Of a stretch of DNA of 64,000 nucleotides, positions 1-12,250 are shown in pieces. This DNA comes from Geosiphon pyriformis (Eukaryota > Glomeromycota > Glomeromycetes > Archaeosporales > Geosiphonaceae): positions 2,129,037 through 2,193,036 of the forward strand of contig JAAOMT010000436.1 in NCBI GenBank assembly GCA_016748015.1, given 5' to 3'. How positions within the stretch are numbered: position 1 is the stretch's first letter; every line of letters starts with the position of its first letter. The position numbers and the translations under genes were made by a program. Under the pieces are notes generated by a model, which saw nothing but the letters and a program-made list of their open reading frames with translations, was not told where the DNA came from and ran no database searches.

Positions 1-1190
1 CAAGAACCAGTCTTAGGTATTTTAAAGAGAAAAGAGAAATCACATCTCTTTATATGTATCAGAAGTACAACCAGCAACAAGGAGTGAAACCAACTACTCA
101 AATAAATACGTAACCGGAATTTTTTTAATTAGTCGTCGAAAGGGTGTGGTGTTCAAATACTTGCTTTGAAAACAAAGTTATAGAAATTATAAAAGAAATT
201 ATGAAAGTCAACCATAATTGAAATAGATTTTGCTTAAACTTTTTATTGTTGAGACCACTTTCTAACAATGTGATACTTTATTACTTATTTTTATATTTAA
301 TAACTTGTTCAGTGAAACAAGACTTAATGTGAAATAGTGATAACACATGATTTGAAAGATCGAAAGTAATAGAACAATTTGAAATGGTGATAACAAGTAA
401 GTAAAAGATCATAAAAAATGTGATTCCAAATGGTGATAAAGAATATGGGAAGACATACTTAAGATTGTAATGACAAGTATTTAGAGCATAGAAAGTGAAG
501 AGAGAATGTAAAGAGTAAAGGAAAAGACTAACTGCTCACTATAAAACTATAGCAAAGAGTTGGCTCAGTATTGAACTGATACTTTCCTGAGCTGACAGAG
601 GGGCTGTATATATAGCTAAATTATATCAGATCTACATACTATATTAGAACTATTTAAAATACATCAATTATTTATATACATTTAATTAATCAATTTATGA
701 TGAGCTTACTCGGCATGTTATTTTCTCAGAGCTAGTGATTTTTAGATGATCAGATTTAGATGGCTGGATCTAGAACATTAATTGTCAATCAATGATACCA
801 ATTGTGATTATGATCAACATAATCAGAAGTAGATCAATTGATTACATTTCTTAGTAACTACTTTTAATCATTGATTGCAGATCTGAAATGTTAGATTGTT
901 CTAATAAGAGCATATGAGAATTTTGGAGCATAACAAAACCTGTTGTTATCTGATTACATGCATCAATCATTCATTTCCATTGGTGTTTCTTAGTTTGCCA
1001 AGATTTTTTTATATCCAACTTAGTTAAACTGTTGAATTGTGCCATATTTCTTTGTTGTAATTAGATTAATTGCTGATCATTTATTTCCAAATTGCCAGCT
1101 GATTTTGTTGATTAAGTGTAATAATGTAGGCCTTTTTCGCATGATTTTGATGTTAATTTCCATTGTATGTGTTGTAATTTTTGCATTGAA
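1..1190. other. Unassigned AT-rich DNA left of LINE-A
   Basis: No coding region is supported here. Three imperfect copies of a short motif around AAATGGTGATAA occur near 331-349, 380-399 and 424-440, spaced about 45-50 bp. A TATATATAG stretch near 607-616 follows a GC-richer patch and could be a core promoter, but no gene start follows it. The piece could be an old transposon flank or intergenic DNA. I recognise nothing definite. Confidence 0.4.
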
Positions 1191-1216
1191 AAGTGTAAAA
1201 ATCTTCTGGTAACATC

Positions 1217-4200
1217 ATGTTGTTGGGTGAGTTGTTCTCTGGTGCTGAATCACGTGAGGATATGGATGCTATATGGGCAGTTTTAGAGGAAGCTGTAGTG
1301 GAGTTTACTGATGTGACGTTTTTAAGATATTGGTTTAACAAATTTAGGTGTTTGAGAAACAAACATTCTTCTAAGTTTTTTGGTTTGGAATTGTTGGTGG
1401 CCAAGATTGTCAAAGCATTTCGCTCTGATGATCTGCCTAAAGTCAATTGTCTTGTAAGTAGGTGGTCAACTTTGGATGATGTTAAGGCTCATGCTTTTGA
1501 TGTCTTATTCTGCTCAAGTGTAAAGTCTGAAGTTATTGTTAAACATTTGTCATTGGTTTGCAGAGACTACAGAAGGTCAAAGATGTTTGAGTTGAGGTTG
1601 GTTGAGAAAGCTTCTATCAGAAAGGCAATTGAGAGATGCATAGAAAATTTTTGTTTGGATAAAGATAGTATAATCAAAAGTGTATTGAACAGACCCTTTC
1701 ACAAGGTGGTGTTGGATTACTTAGTGGTTAACAATAAGCTGATTCTAGAACCTGAAGAGGTGAAGTTGAGTGTGGACAAGATCATGGAGAGATGAACAAG
1801 GAAGTGCTCAATGCTTTTAGTGCTCTCTGACCTTTGGGCCCATCAGTATGCATCTTTGGAATATGTTTGGAATGATGCTTTTTCTGGTGTTATGTGTGCA
1901 GTCAATATGGATGAGTTGCTTTTAGTTGTTTTTAGTCTGTCTGATGGCAAGACTGCTGGTTTGTCTGGTATTCTGAATGAGCTGTGAAAACATAGTGGTA
2001 AGGTGGCTCTGAGGTGCCTGTTAAAGCTGTTAAATGTGTGTTTGACTGTTAGTTTGGTGCCTGCTTTGTGGAAAGAGGCATGGGTTTCAATGATTCCTAA
2101 GTCTTATGACTGAAATGGGATTCTTACAAACACTCGGCCCATTGCTTTAATTGAAACTGCTAGGTAGATCTTTTCTAAGATTCTGTTTGATTGTATTTTG
2201 GTGGCTTGTAGCAAGTTTAATGTGCTTCAAGATAACAATTTTTCAGTGTTGAAGGATATGTCCACACAATCTCTGGTGTTTGCTATCAGGTCAGTAGTCA
2301 AGAATGCTCTTGAAAAGAATAGGGAAGTGTGGTTGGTTCTGCAGGAAATGCAGAAAGCCTACAATTTGGTGGGATGGCATCATTTAAGGGCTAGCTTATA
2401 ACATATCAAGATGTATAATAGATTTATTAGGTTTTTTGGCAGTATTCACAAGGACAGAGTTAACAGGGTGATGACTGATTTTGGTTTGTCTGGTGGTTAT
2501 AAGGTACATAATGGACTAGATTAGGGTGAGGTCTTTTCATCTCTTTTGTAGAGAATCTTTTATGACCTTCTTTTGTGTGAAGTCAAGAGACATAAACAAT
2601 TGTGTGGGTATCAAATTGATACTAGGTTTGTTTTGAAGACTAGACAGATTGAGAGTGGTGGAAGTCTTACCTTGTATTTTTCAGCTGGTGCATTTGTTGA
2701 TAATACAATTTGGGTTGGAAATTGTCAAGCCTCCACTTAGTACACTTTGAACATTGCCAGTGAGTTTTTTGAGGTTAATGATATTTCTATCAACAGTGAG
2801 AAGACTGTGGCTATTCCTATTAATCAGGATATTAAAGTTGCTTCATTGAATATTTGTGGACAGCCTATTTCAATTGCTAAGAAGGGCAAGATGCATCACT
2901 ATCTGGGTATCTTTTTGTTTACTGAGAGGTTGTCCAAACCAAGTGTCACCAAAGCTCATGCTGATATTTGTTTTTTTGTTAACGTTATGCTTAGAAAGGC
3001 TATTACAGATAAGCAGTTCTTGTATTTGGTTTCGGCTGTCTTGCAGTCTATTGTCAGCTATCATATTCAGTTTAGCTTTGTCCCTTTTAGTGTTTGTTGC
3101 AAGTGGAATGTATTGGTTAGGAAGAGCCTTAGGTCTAAAGCTTGTCTTTTTCATGACTTTCCTAATGCCACTTTGCATCATTTCTCATTGTATGGCCTAA
3201 AACCCTTTGAGCAGGTGCAGTCTAAAGGGAAAGTGACTGCTCTAATAATGTTCTTTAATGCCTTTGGTATTCTTGGGCATTTGTTTAGTCATAGATTTCT
3301 GGATTTGCAAGTTCTGGGTTGGGCTCCTCTGGACCCTTTGCAGTTTTCTGTCAGATTACGTGTTAATCCAGTGAACAATTTTCTGGCTGGATTGTTTAAG
3401 ATCTTTTTGGACAATGAGCTATCTTTGGCAAACAATTTCCTCACTGCTTTTCATAATTCTGGCCATTTTTCTTTGTCTTTTATTCTTGGAAAGTCTCTGT
3501 ATTTTGATTTGGTTAAATCTCTCAAATGTTTTGGTATTGCCTTTGGTAATCAGCTTTTTGATAAGAAAAGTGACTTGTTGGACTGGAAGACTTTTTGCCA
3601 TTGGAAGAGATTAGATCTGTGTAGTTCTGTACCTCATTGGTTTGTGGTTGCATCTAAGTTTTTTCTGGATAAGGGGTTCTCATCATCTGACACTCCTGGT
3701 TTTTTTGAGCTACATAGATTGGATGTATTGGGGTCTAGTAAGTTTTCTGCTATAAAAGATAGATTGCATGATGTTTGGTTGGGCTTTTTTGAAGTTTATA
3801 CAGATGGGTCCTTGAAGAATGCTGGCTCTGCTGAGGTTGTGGGTGATGTTGCTACATATTTTTCGGCCTTGGATCTAAGTGTTGGTGTTGTAGTTCGGGA
3901 CCTTTTTTCTTCTACCATGGCCAAATTACAGACTGTTGCTTTGTCTTTGGAGTGTGTTCCTTTTTCTAATACTGTAGTGTTGTATCTTAACAGTTAGGCT
4001 GCCATTAATACATGTGTATCTGAGATGTCTCTTGCCACCCCTGATTTTTGTAATCAATGCTGGCTTGAGAGGCATCATATTTTTAATTTGGTCAGGGATA
4101 AGAATCTTAATGTGAGTTGAGCTAAAGTTAAAGGCCATTCCAGAATTCCTGGTAATGTAAGAGCTGACTTGGCTGTTGGGACTGCCTCTGGGTCTCCCTT

Positions 4201-5080
4201 TTTACTGTTGGCCAATATGTGTAAACACTTTCTGGTTGCTGAAGGTACTGCTGTTTCTGGTAATGCTCATCATTTTGTCCAGGATATTTTTTGGTCTGTT
4301 TGTTGTGCTTATTGGGAAGCTGGCCCTAGCTGCAATGTGGTTCTAAATGTGATGGTTGGTTGTATGGACTGGGTTACTACTGTAAGAGTGTGACATCCTG
4401 ATTCTTATATGCTCGCTGGTTTCACTAGTGACAAGTCTTTGACATTCTGCTCTTATATGATGAAAGCTATGCACAGGAAATTGCCGGTGGCAGTCAGAAA
4501 GAGGCTGTATAATAGATGTTACTCTGATGTGCTGTGTCTGTTGTGTGGTGGTGTGGAGTTCTCTGATCATGCTTTTACTTGTGTTCATGAGTCTGACATT
4601 CGCAATGAGATCTTGGCTGAGGCTTCTGTTTGTTGATCTACTGTGGCTGGTGTTTTTAATTGTTTTTCATCTATTGTGTTATGAGTACTGTCTCAATGTT
4701 CCATTGATGTTGGGTTGTATGCTTTGGTATGTAAAGAGTTTGTGCTGGATGAGTGGCTTAGGGAGGCTTGTTGTGTTGTTAATGACCAAAAATTGGCTGT
4801 TGCTCGGATTGTTAATTTTGTAAGATTTATTGTTGAGTTGCATTGTGCTAGAGTGTAATTGGTGAGATCTAACCATTGGGTAATGATAGAAAAGGCTGGT
4901 TTGGTTTGGGATGGTGGTGTTGTTTCTGGGCTTTTTCGTGATGTGTCTTCTTTGTTTTCTGATGGTGTTGTTAGGTTGCTTGGTATGACTAAGTCTTTTG
5001 CTGTTAGCTTTGGTTATCAAAAGCCATGTAGTTTCTTCTTTGGTCTGAGGGGTGGTGTACAAGTTATTATAGGTGTGTAG
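1217..5080 (+). pseudogene. LINE-A ORF2 remnant: RT, RNase H, zinc motif
   Basis: One reading frame covers the whole length with about 14 in-frame stops and no frameshift that I can see. In order: the linker region; RT block with SDGKTAGLSG near 1945; PIALIE near 2140; RT catalytic box reading FVDNTIW near 2695, where the second Asp is replaced by Asn, so it should be inactive; then YLGIFL near 2903. RNase H follows with VYTDGSLKNAG near 3796, the Glu block replaced by MAKLQT near 3917, and VKGHSRIPGNVRAD near 4129. A CX2C-X7-HX3C motif (CLLCGGVEFSDHAFTC) lies near 4534. Nearly every stop sits where other copies have Trp or Gln. The natural stop is the TAG at 5078. Confidence 0.9.
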
Positions 5081-5219
5081 TGTTGTCTTGACTGGCCTGA
5101 ATGGCTAGTCATGTATAGTAAGCACATGAATCATGTTTAGTTTGAGCCTCTTAGTTTGGCTCTATGTACTAGATAGTGATTGGGCTTCACTCGTTAAATC
5201 TTTTAATAAAAAAAAAAAA
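5078..5219 (+). repeat. Shared LINE 3' tail, copy 1 (stem-loop plus A-rich end)
   Basis: The tail begins with the ORF2 stop TAG. A 9-bp stem pairs TGACTGGCC (5089-5097) with GGCTAGTCA (5103-5111) around a 5-nt loop, with one G-U pair. A second short stem, GAGCC with GGCTC, lies near 5144-5161. The tail ends CTCGTTAAA and then A-rich DNA. The same layout occurs at eight other element ends in this window. Confidence 0.85.
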
Positions 5220-5634
5220 TTAAGATTTATTAAAATTTAATAATTTTTTTTTATAATAATGTTAAATATGTATTGTTTTATAATAGTATTAATTATTTTT
5301 TTTTGTAACTTTTTAAAATATTAATTGGGTATTTTTTTTATCTAATTAATTATTAATATTTTTATGATTAAAAATAATTTTTTAATTTTTTAAAAAAAAT
5401 AATATATAATTAAACAATTTTATAATATATTATTAAATTGTTTTTTCAATTAATTAATTTTTTACTTAATATATTATAAAAAAAACTTATTTTTTTTTTC
5501 CTTTCAAATTTTTCAAAAAGTATTTTTTTGAAAAAGAAGTTTTTGTTTTTTATTTTTTCCTGTTAATTTCTTATAATATTTTTCAAACAAATAATCTCTT
5601 TGTAATAAACTTGATAGCTGCTTTAGGTAGCAAT

Positions 5635-7478
5635 ATGTTGAAAAAAAAAGTATCTAAGAGTGCTTTACAAGATCTTGTTGAAGGTTTTTTTTTTCTAGAA
5701 AAATAAGGTTTTAGTTGGCAATATCAAGTATTTTGACAATGAAAAAGATATATTTTTGGTCAAATTTGTTGTTGGCAGTAGTATATATTCAGATAAGAAC
5801 AGTATATTTGGTAATAATAAAGATAATGATATGTTTTTAGATAATAATAGTGGCTCTCTCTTCAATTTAGCAGCAAATACTTTTAAGACAAAAAAAAAGA
5901 CAAATATTGATTTAGAATATTGTTCTCTTTTTGGTTCTATTAATTATGATATAAATAAAGATGGTAGGTCTCTTCTTTTTCCCCTCAACATCTCTTTGGA
6001 GAACAGGTAGATTAATCTTAAAATTGTGAAAACTCATGTTAAAATACCAGTCAAAAAATTCTTTGTCTTAGACATTAATTTTTTAGCAATAAAAGGCAAA
6101 TCTATGACAGTAAAAACTCAGTTTATCAAGAAGTTATTTTCAATAATCAATGGTTTTGGGGGGGCCACTACCCCCTTAAAATTTGAAGGAATTATCTGAT
6201 CAATATTTACTTCTAAAGAAAGCTGCATTATTGGTTAAAAATAAGGATATTAAAGTAAATAGCAATTTCAAGAGACAAAAAATCAGGTCGGATTAGGCTG
6301 TGATTATTAAAAAAATTCTCATGAACACACCAAAAGAGATAATTGTTGTCACAGTAGCCAAGTATGATCAAATAATGTTTATCAAGTTGTAATTAGTTGG
6401 GCTGTAGCAAAAAACTGTGGTAGAATTTGCCAAATCAGATTAGACTAATTGGTTGGTCTCAAAATGGTTATTTCTAATCAGGAAAAATTCTGTGCATGTA
6501 GTCAAGACTGTAAAAGATTGTAAAACTTGGATATCTAAGAATCAGTTTAGAGCACTTTTGTTTATCTTGTTTATGGAAACAACAGCTTATAATCTAAGCA
6601 CTTTGTTGAAAGAGACTGGTGAGAAAACTAGTATTATAAATTATTCTCTGAAAACTGATAATAGAATTTATTATGCTGTGATTGGCTTTGGCTCTAATAA
6701 GAAATTGGATTCTGTTTTTTGCACAGAGCTGATTTTTGATAGAGTAAAGCTCTCTTGGGCTAGATTGAATCTGGTTTGTTGTAAAAAATATGAGTGTTTT
6801 GGATATTCTGCTTTTGAGTATAATACATCAGATGTATCTGTTCTATTATTTACTAAAAGACCCTATAAAAAAGCTGCTTTTAAAGAAAATTACTTTCAAC
6901 TTACCAAGTTGTACAAAAAGAAAAATGTTTTAATTTCTTATTCTGCTGTTTTTGGTGGCAAATTTTGGGCCCAAATGGTCTCATTTGCTGGTTTTTCTGG
7001 TAATACTCACTTCAGTTTTGGTTCTGGTTCTTTTATTTCTGGTGTTTTAGATTCAGGTAGTAGTATTTCTTCTATTTCAACTGATATCTCATCTTTAAGT
7101 GGTTGTTTGGTCTCTTTGAAATGCTTCTTGAAGCTTTTAACAGATCAGGTTTTTGGTTTAGTGTGTAAACTCAATAATATAAAATTGGTATCTTTGACTT
7201 CTCTCTTTTCCTCTTATGTTTTGGCTATTTCAATGGCTGTCAAGTTAGATCCAGGTTTGAATATGATTTTGGATGGTCCTAAATTGATGCTTCCATCTTT
7301 TTTTCTTGTTTCCTCTAGTGTCTCAGCTTTGGATCCAAGTAGTTTAAAAGTTTTAACTACTAAGATAGGATGTTTGGAATCGAAATTGGTGGCTCTTAAA
7401 GCCTCTGTTGGTTCAGTTCTGGTGAAATTAAATCAATTGTGTACTGGTCTGGGTCTTTTGGTATCTTTTTTCAATTAA
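5635..7478 (+). pseudogene. LINE-B ORF1 (RRM-like, CCHC-type nucleic-acid-binding protein)
   Basis: The start ATG at 5635 is placed by alignment with LINE-I ORF1 (M-S-K-K-K...). Visible parts: a Lys-rich N-terminus; a conserved DINFLAIKGKS-type block near 6070; an RRM-like section broken by stops near 6180-6470; then an open frame from 6453 with RALLFILF near 6550. A knuckle-like CKKYECFGYSAFEY near 6781 has the third ligand changed to Tyr and the last Cys lost. A Ser-rich linker and a Leu-rich helical C-terminus (CLESKLVALKASVGS) end the protein. ORF1 proteins of this kind coat the element RNA. The stop TAA at 7476-7478 overlaps the ORF2 ATG. Several frame breaks upstream of 6453 make it a pseudogene. 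Confidence 0.8.
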
Positions 7479-10400
7479 TGAGTAAATTAGTATAAAAGAT
7501 TGCTACATGTAATGTTTGGAGTATTAATGTCTCTGTTAAGCAGGAAGACATTATTTGCTGACATAAAAATTTTGGAAATATGGTTTCAATTGTTATGGAA
7601 ATGAAGTTAAAATTTAGCATTAGGCCATAAATTATGAACAAGTTTAATGGAATGAAAATTTTTTCATCTGGTTTGGACAAAAAGTTTCTTGGTACTAAGA
7701 TAACAATTATTATAAACAATTTTGTTGTGTATCATGTTTTTAAGGTTAAGAAAGTTTCTGGTTAAGTTATTTTGGTGTGGCTTTTTATCAAGAGCAAGTT
7801 TTTAGTTTTAATTCTAGGTTTATATGCTGGTGCTTTTGCTGAGATTAGATTTAGTCTTGCTTTAAAAGTCAATTTTTTTATAGTTAAAGCAGTCAACTCT
7901 AGTAGTTTCATGATTGTGAGTAAGGATTTCAATAAAAATAGATCTAAAAAAAGTGTGAGTTTTAGATTTTGCTTGGATTTGGGTCTGGTTAATTTGTTTA
8001 GTGGACATCCTTTAGTTAAGACTTTTACTTAAAACAATTTTAGAGGTGCTAAAAAGGTTATTGACTTCATTTTCATGAACCAGAGTCTGACATCTATTGT
8101 TACTGATTATGGGATTAATTCTGTTTCTGATTTCTTTGATACTAATTACAAAGCTGTTTTAATTGCATTTGGTTTGGGTGGTCTTCTGGATATTCATTTT
8201 GGTATAGAGCATAAGCAGGCAAATAGAGATAAATAAAGATTTAAGATTAAAGATACTAGTGCTAACAAGTGGTCCCAGTTCAAAGAAAGCTCTTTGGACA
8301 AATTCTGTAGATTGTAGCTTTGATTTAATAGTGCAAGAGATAATAATAATTTAGATACTATATGGAATATTTTAAGAGATGTTGTGATCTGTTCTATTGA
8401 TAAGGTGTTTTTTAAGCTGTGATTCAATAAAATTGACTGTTCTAAGAATAAGCTTTTGTCAAGGTTTTTCAAGCTAGAGTTGTTGATATTAAAACTCATG
8501 AAAAGTATAGATTTAGGTTAGTGTTTAAATGCCATTTACTTTCTTGATATTTGGTTTACTATTAACATAGAAGAAATGGTCAAAGTACATATAATGTTTG
8601 ATAATAGTGTAAAAATAGAGATAATTCAGGTTTATTTGTTAAAAGTCAAAAAGAGTTATTGAAAGTCCAAATATTATGAATTTAGAGTTGTCAGAGATAA
8701 TTCAATTAGGAAAGCTATAAATAAACAAATAGAAAACTTTTAAAATTAATCTTTTCAGAAAGTTGTTCTTGATCATTTAGTTGTAAATAATGAATTGATC
8801 TTGAAGCCAAGTGAAGTCAAATCTATGATTAACACAATTATGGAAAGATAAACAAGGAAGTGTGCTGTGTTTAGTGTGTAGTCCAAATATTGGTATAATT
8901 AATATGCTCCTCTAAATTATATAAATAATAATGTTTTTATAGAAGTTATGTGTATTATCAAATTTAATAAGTTTTTTTGTGCTGTTGGGAACCTATCTAA
9001 TGACAAAGCTGCTGGTTTTTTAGGTATCCCTAATGAGCTTTGGAAACATGATAATGAATGAGTTTTGGCTGGTTTATTGGATATATTCAATATGTATCTA
9101 ATATTGAGTTTGGTTCTCATACAATAAAAACAAGCTTAGGTTTTCATAATACCAAAGTTTTATGACTGGAAAAGAACTTTTACCAATACCAAACCAATAG
9201 TTTTGATTGAGACAGCCCAGAAGATTTTGTCAAAAATTTTTTCAGACAGAATTTTTTTGGTTTACAATAGATACAATGTCTTATATAACAACAATTTTTC
9301 TGTTTTTAAAAGCATGTTTACACAAACTCCAATTTTTGCTATTGGTTTATTAATAGAAAATGCATTGGAGAAAGACAGAGAGCTGTAGTTGGTTCTTCAA
9401 GATATGTAGAAGATATATGATTTAGTTGGATGATCTCACTTGTTTAACAGCTTAAGTAGAATTAAGATATGCTTTTGTTTTATTAAGTTTTTTTGTAATA
9501 TATACAACAATAGAACCAACTGGGTAATAACAAATTTTGGGCTTACTAATAAGTACATTGTTCATGATGGTTTGGACCAAAAAGAAGTGTTTTTACTATT
9601 GCTATGAAGAATTTTTTATAATATATTGCTTTGTGAGATTAAAAGGCATAAACAACTGTTTGGCTACAGAATAAGTTCAAAGTTTTTCACAAAGACTGGC
9701 AGGGCTAATTTTGGGAATAGCAAAACTTTTTTTTTTGCTGCAGGTGCCTTTGTTGATAACACTATTTGGATCGGAAATTGCATAACAGCTATACAATACA
9801 TTTTAGATATTGTTAGTAAGTTTTTTTCAATCAATAATATTTTGATCAATATAAACAAAACTGTAATCATTCTTATTAATCAAGATGTTAAGAAGGCTTT
9901 ATTGTTTATTAATGATTTGAAAATCTCAATAGCCAAAAAAGATAAATCTCATAGATATTTGGGTATTTTTCTGTTGACTGAAAGTTTTTCTAAGTCTAGT
10001 TTAGCCAAAGCTCATTTAGATGTTAGGTTCTTTTCCAATGTGGTTTTAAGAAAGGCCATTACTGAAAAGCAGTTTTTGTATTTGGTGTTTGCTGTTTTAT
10101 AGCCAATTATCAGTTATAAGTTGCAGTTTAGTTGTGCTTTAAAGAGTGTATATAAGAAATAAAACAAAATATTAAGAAAAGAGTTGGGACTTAAGGCTAA
10201 TTTGCCTAAAGATTTTTTGAATAAAGCATTATATTACTCCAAGTTGTATGGCTTAAGAACTTTTGAACAAGTGCTATCTGAAAACCTAATGGCTGGCTTG
10301 ATTAATTTTGCTAATGCTAATAGAATCTTTAGCAATTTGTTTGAGCATAGAGCTATGGATTTACAGGCTACTAGCTAAATGTTCCAATACTTTCTCTAAT

Positions 10401-12132
10401 TTCCAGTTATTTTGTCAATGAATTTTATAAATTGTTTTCTAACAGATGTGACATGCACTCTTACTTTTTGCAACCTGTTTCTTAATAATATACTGCTTGA
10501 TGTCTTTTGGGCTAAAAAAAATGTTATAATCATAGAGGTACTGGATTTGAACTGTTATTTGAACATAGCTAAGTTTTTTAAGAAATATGGCATTGTTTTT
10601 ATGAACTAGCTTCTGGACTGTTATGGCATGTGTGTTATGTAAAACACTTTTTATAAGTAAAAAAGACTGGATTTCAAAAGTCTAATTTCTGCTTGGTTCA
10701 GTTTATTGATTAAGTTTATTAATAATAGTAGTTTAATAAGTAATAAGTTATTAAGTTCTCATCTTACTTCTTTTGATCACTCTTGTAACTTTGGTTTTGT
10801 TCACAAATGTCTATTGAATTCTGGGCTGCATTCTGTGAAAGTTTTTATAAATGGCTTTGTAAAAAATTTGGGTTTAGTTGGTGCTCATGGTAGTGCTGCT
10901 GCTTATTTTCTTAATGCCAATATTAGTATTGAGATCAGAGTTAAGAATTTGCTGTCTTTGATTTTAGTGAAGCTACAAACCATTGCTCTTGCTTTAGAAT
11001 ACATGCTTACTTTTAGTTCAGTTACCTTATTTACAGATAACCAAACTTTATTGGACATTTACAACTTCAATAAGAGTATGTCTGGTCCCAATTTTTATGA
11101 TAAGTACTGGATTAAAAAGAAGTATATTTGTTATGTTATTTCAAATAGAGATTTATCTGTTTTTGGAAGAAAGTTAAGAGTCATTTTGGCATTGTTAGAA
11201 ATAAACATACTGATTTTTATATTAACACTACAACTGCTTCTAGTTCCATGTTGTCTCTTGACATATTACATTATTTTCTTAATATTAAAGACAAACTTAT
11301 CTCTAAAAATGTTTATTATTTTGTCAAGTGACTGTTTGGAACTGTTAATTTTGCTGGATGGGAGACCAAGTGTGCTAATGATGTCTGGAATACAAGCAGT
11401 GGTTTTGACTTTGATATGAATAAAACTTTTAGTGTTTGACATCCTAATGGCAAGATTTATTCTGGCTATATCAGCACATTATTGGTGACATTTTGATTCT
11501 ATTTTATAAAAGCTCTGTATTGCTGCTTATTGGTGGCCAAAAAGAAAAAATTATACAATCCCAGTTATCCAAATATGGTTTGCATCTGATGTAATATAGT
11601 AAAGGACTCTAATTACATATTTGTATATACATATAATAGTAGTATCAGAACAGATTTGTTGTCAAATGTAATCCTAAAATGAAGTAATATAGTAGATGTC
11701 TCTGCTAATAGTAGTGTAATTTCTAGGTCTTTATATAAAGCTAAGATATCAGCTAATTTATACATGGTTCTGGCTAAGAGCTTTGTGTTAAAAAGCTGAA
11801 TAATTAACATGATGTGCTATTTAGGCACTGGATTTAATAGTGATGAAATTGTTGTCAATATGATTCATGATCTGGTTAAAGATCACAAATCTGCTATTTG
11901 GCTGCCTACAGCCAAGTTAAAATCTTTTTCTAAGAAACATAATTTTATATTACATAATAGTTTTGTTTTTCTCTCAGTGTCTAGTTTGTTATTCTTATAA
12001 TATTCTGTTGTGATTCAATGTTTTAGTATTAGATTTGGTATTCATATTTGTTTTGATTTGTATTTTGATTTGTCCAAATTAGATTTTGGTTTTTTGCATG
12101 GAATTCTGTTTATGAATAAGTTAGATGTATAA
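7478..12132 (+). pseudogene. LINE-B ORF2: APE endonuclease, RT, RNase H
   Basis: ORF2 starts at the ATG within TAATG (7476-7480). The endonuclease part keeps remnants of the N-terminal block (ATCNV near 7503), the catalytic Glu region (MEMKLK near 7597) and a decayed GDFN motif (SKDFNKN near 7918). RT follows with NDKAAGFLGIPNELWK near 9000, PKFYDWKRTFTNTKPI near 9150 and a FVDNTIWIGN box near 9750 in which Asp has become Asn, as in LINE-A. The RNase H region starts near 10843 (FINGFVKNLG; the first catalytic Asp is lost) with LFTDNQTLLD near 11028. Multiple stops and some frameshifts occur. The TAA at 12130-12132 is the conserved tail stop. Confidence 0.82.
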
Positions 12133-12250
12133 TGTTATCTTAATTGGTTCAAGTAATTGGTCATGTATAGAAAGTGCATAAGCTGTATTTAATTTAGAAT
12201 CTTGTTTGGTTTTATGTATTTAGATAACAGTTGGACTGCACTTGTTAAAT
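12130..12250 (+). repeat. Shared LINE 3' tail, copy 2
   Basis: The tail begins at the ORF2 stop TAA. The stem is weaker: TAATTGGTT (12141-12149) pairs with AATTGGTCA (12155-12163), 8 of 9 positions counting four G-U pairs. The distal part (TTGGACTGCACTTGTTAAA) matches the other copies. The A-rich end is not distinct from the flanking AT DNA. Confidence 0.75.

Larger units (their letters stand above)
1190..5219 (+). mobile_element. LINE-A: 5'-truncated non-LTR retrotransposon (APE/RT/RNase H type)
   Basis: This copy starts in the linker between endonuclease and reverse transcriptase, so it lacks ORF1 and the endonuclease, as expected for incomplete target-primed reverse transcription. It then runs through RT, RNase H and a C-terminal zinc motif to the shared 3' tail and an A-rich end (TTTTAATAAAAAAAAAA). 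The exact 5' boundary is uncertain (about 1150-1210); the first homology to the other copies begins near 1260. The next LINE (B) starts about 270 bp downstream in the same orientation. The family looks like the I/Tad group because ORF2 carries RNase H after RT. Confidence 0.88.
5486..12250 (+). mobile_element. LINE-B: full-length but decayed non-LTR retrotransposon
   Basis: The copy holds a 5' UTR (about 5486-5634), ORF1, ORF2 and the shared tail. The 5' end is placed by similarity to LINE-D and LINE-I, which both open with a pyrimidine run (CTTTCTCTCTTAC in D; here TTTTTTTTCCTTTC) followed by a GAAAAAGAAG-type block. It lies in AT-rich DNA between LINE-A and LINE-C in the same orientation. 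Decay is mainly towards A/T. Its 3' end runs into AT-rich spacer without a clean A-tail. Confidence 0.85.
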
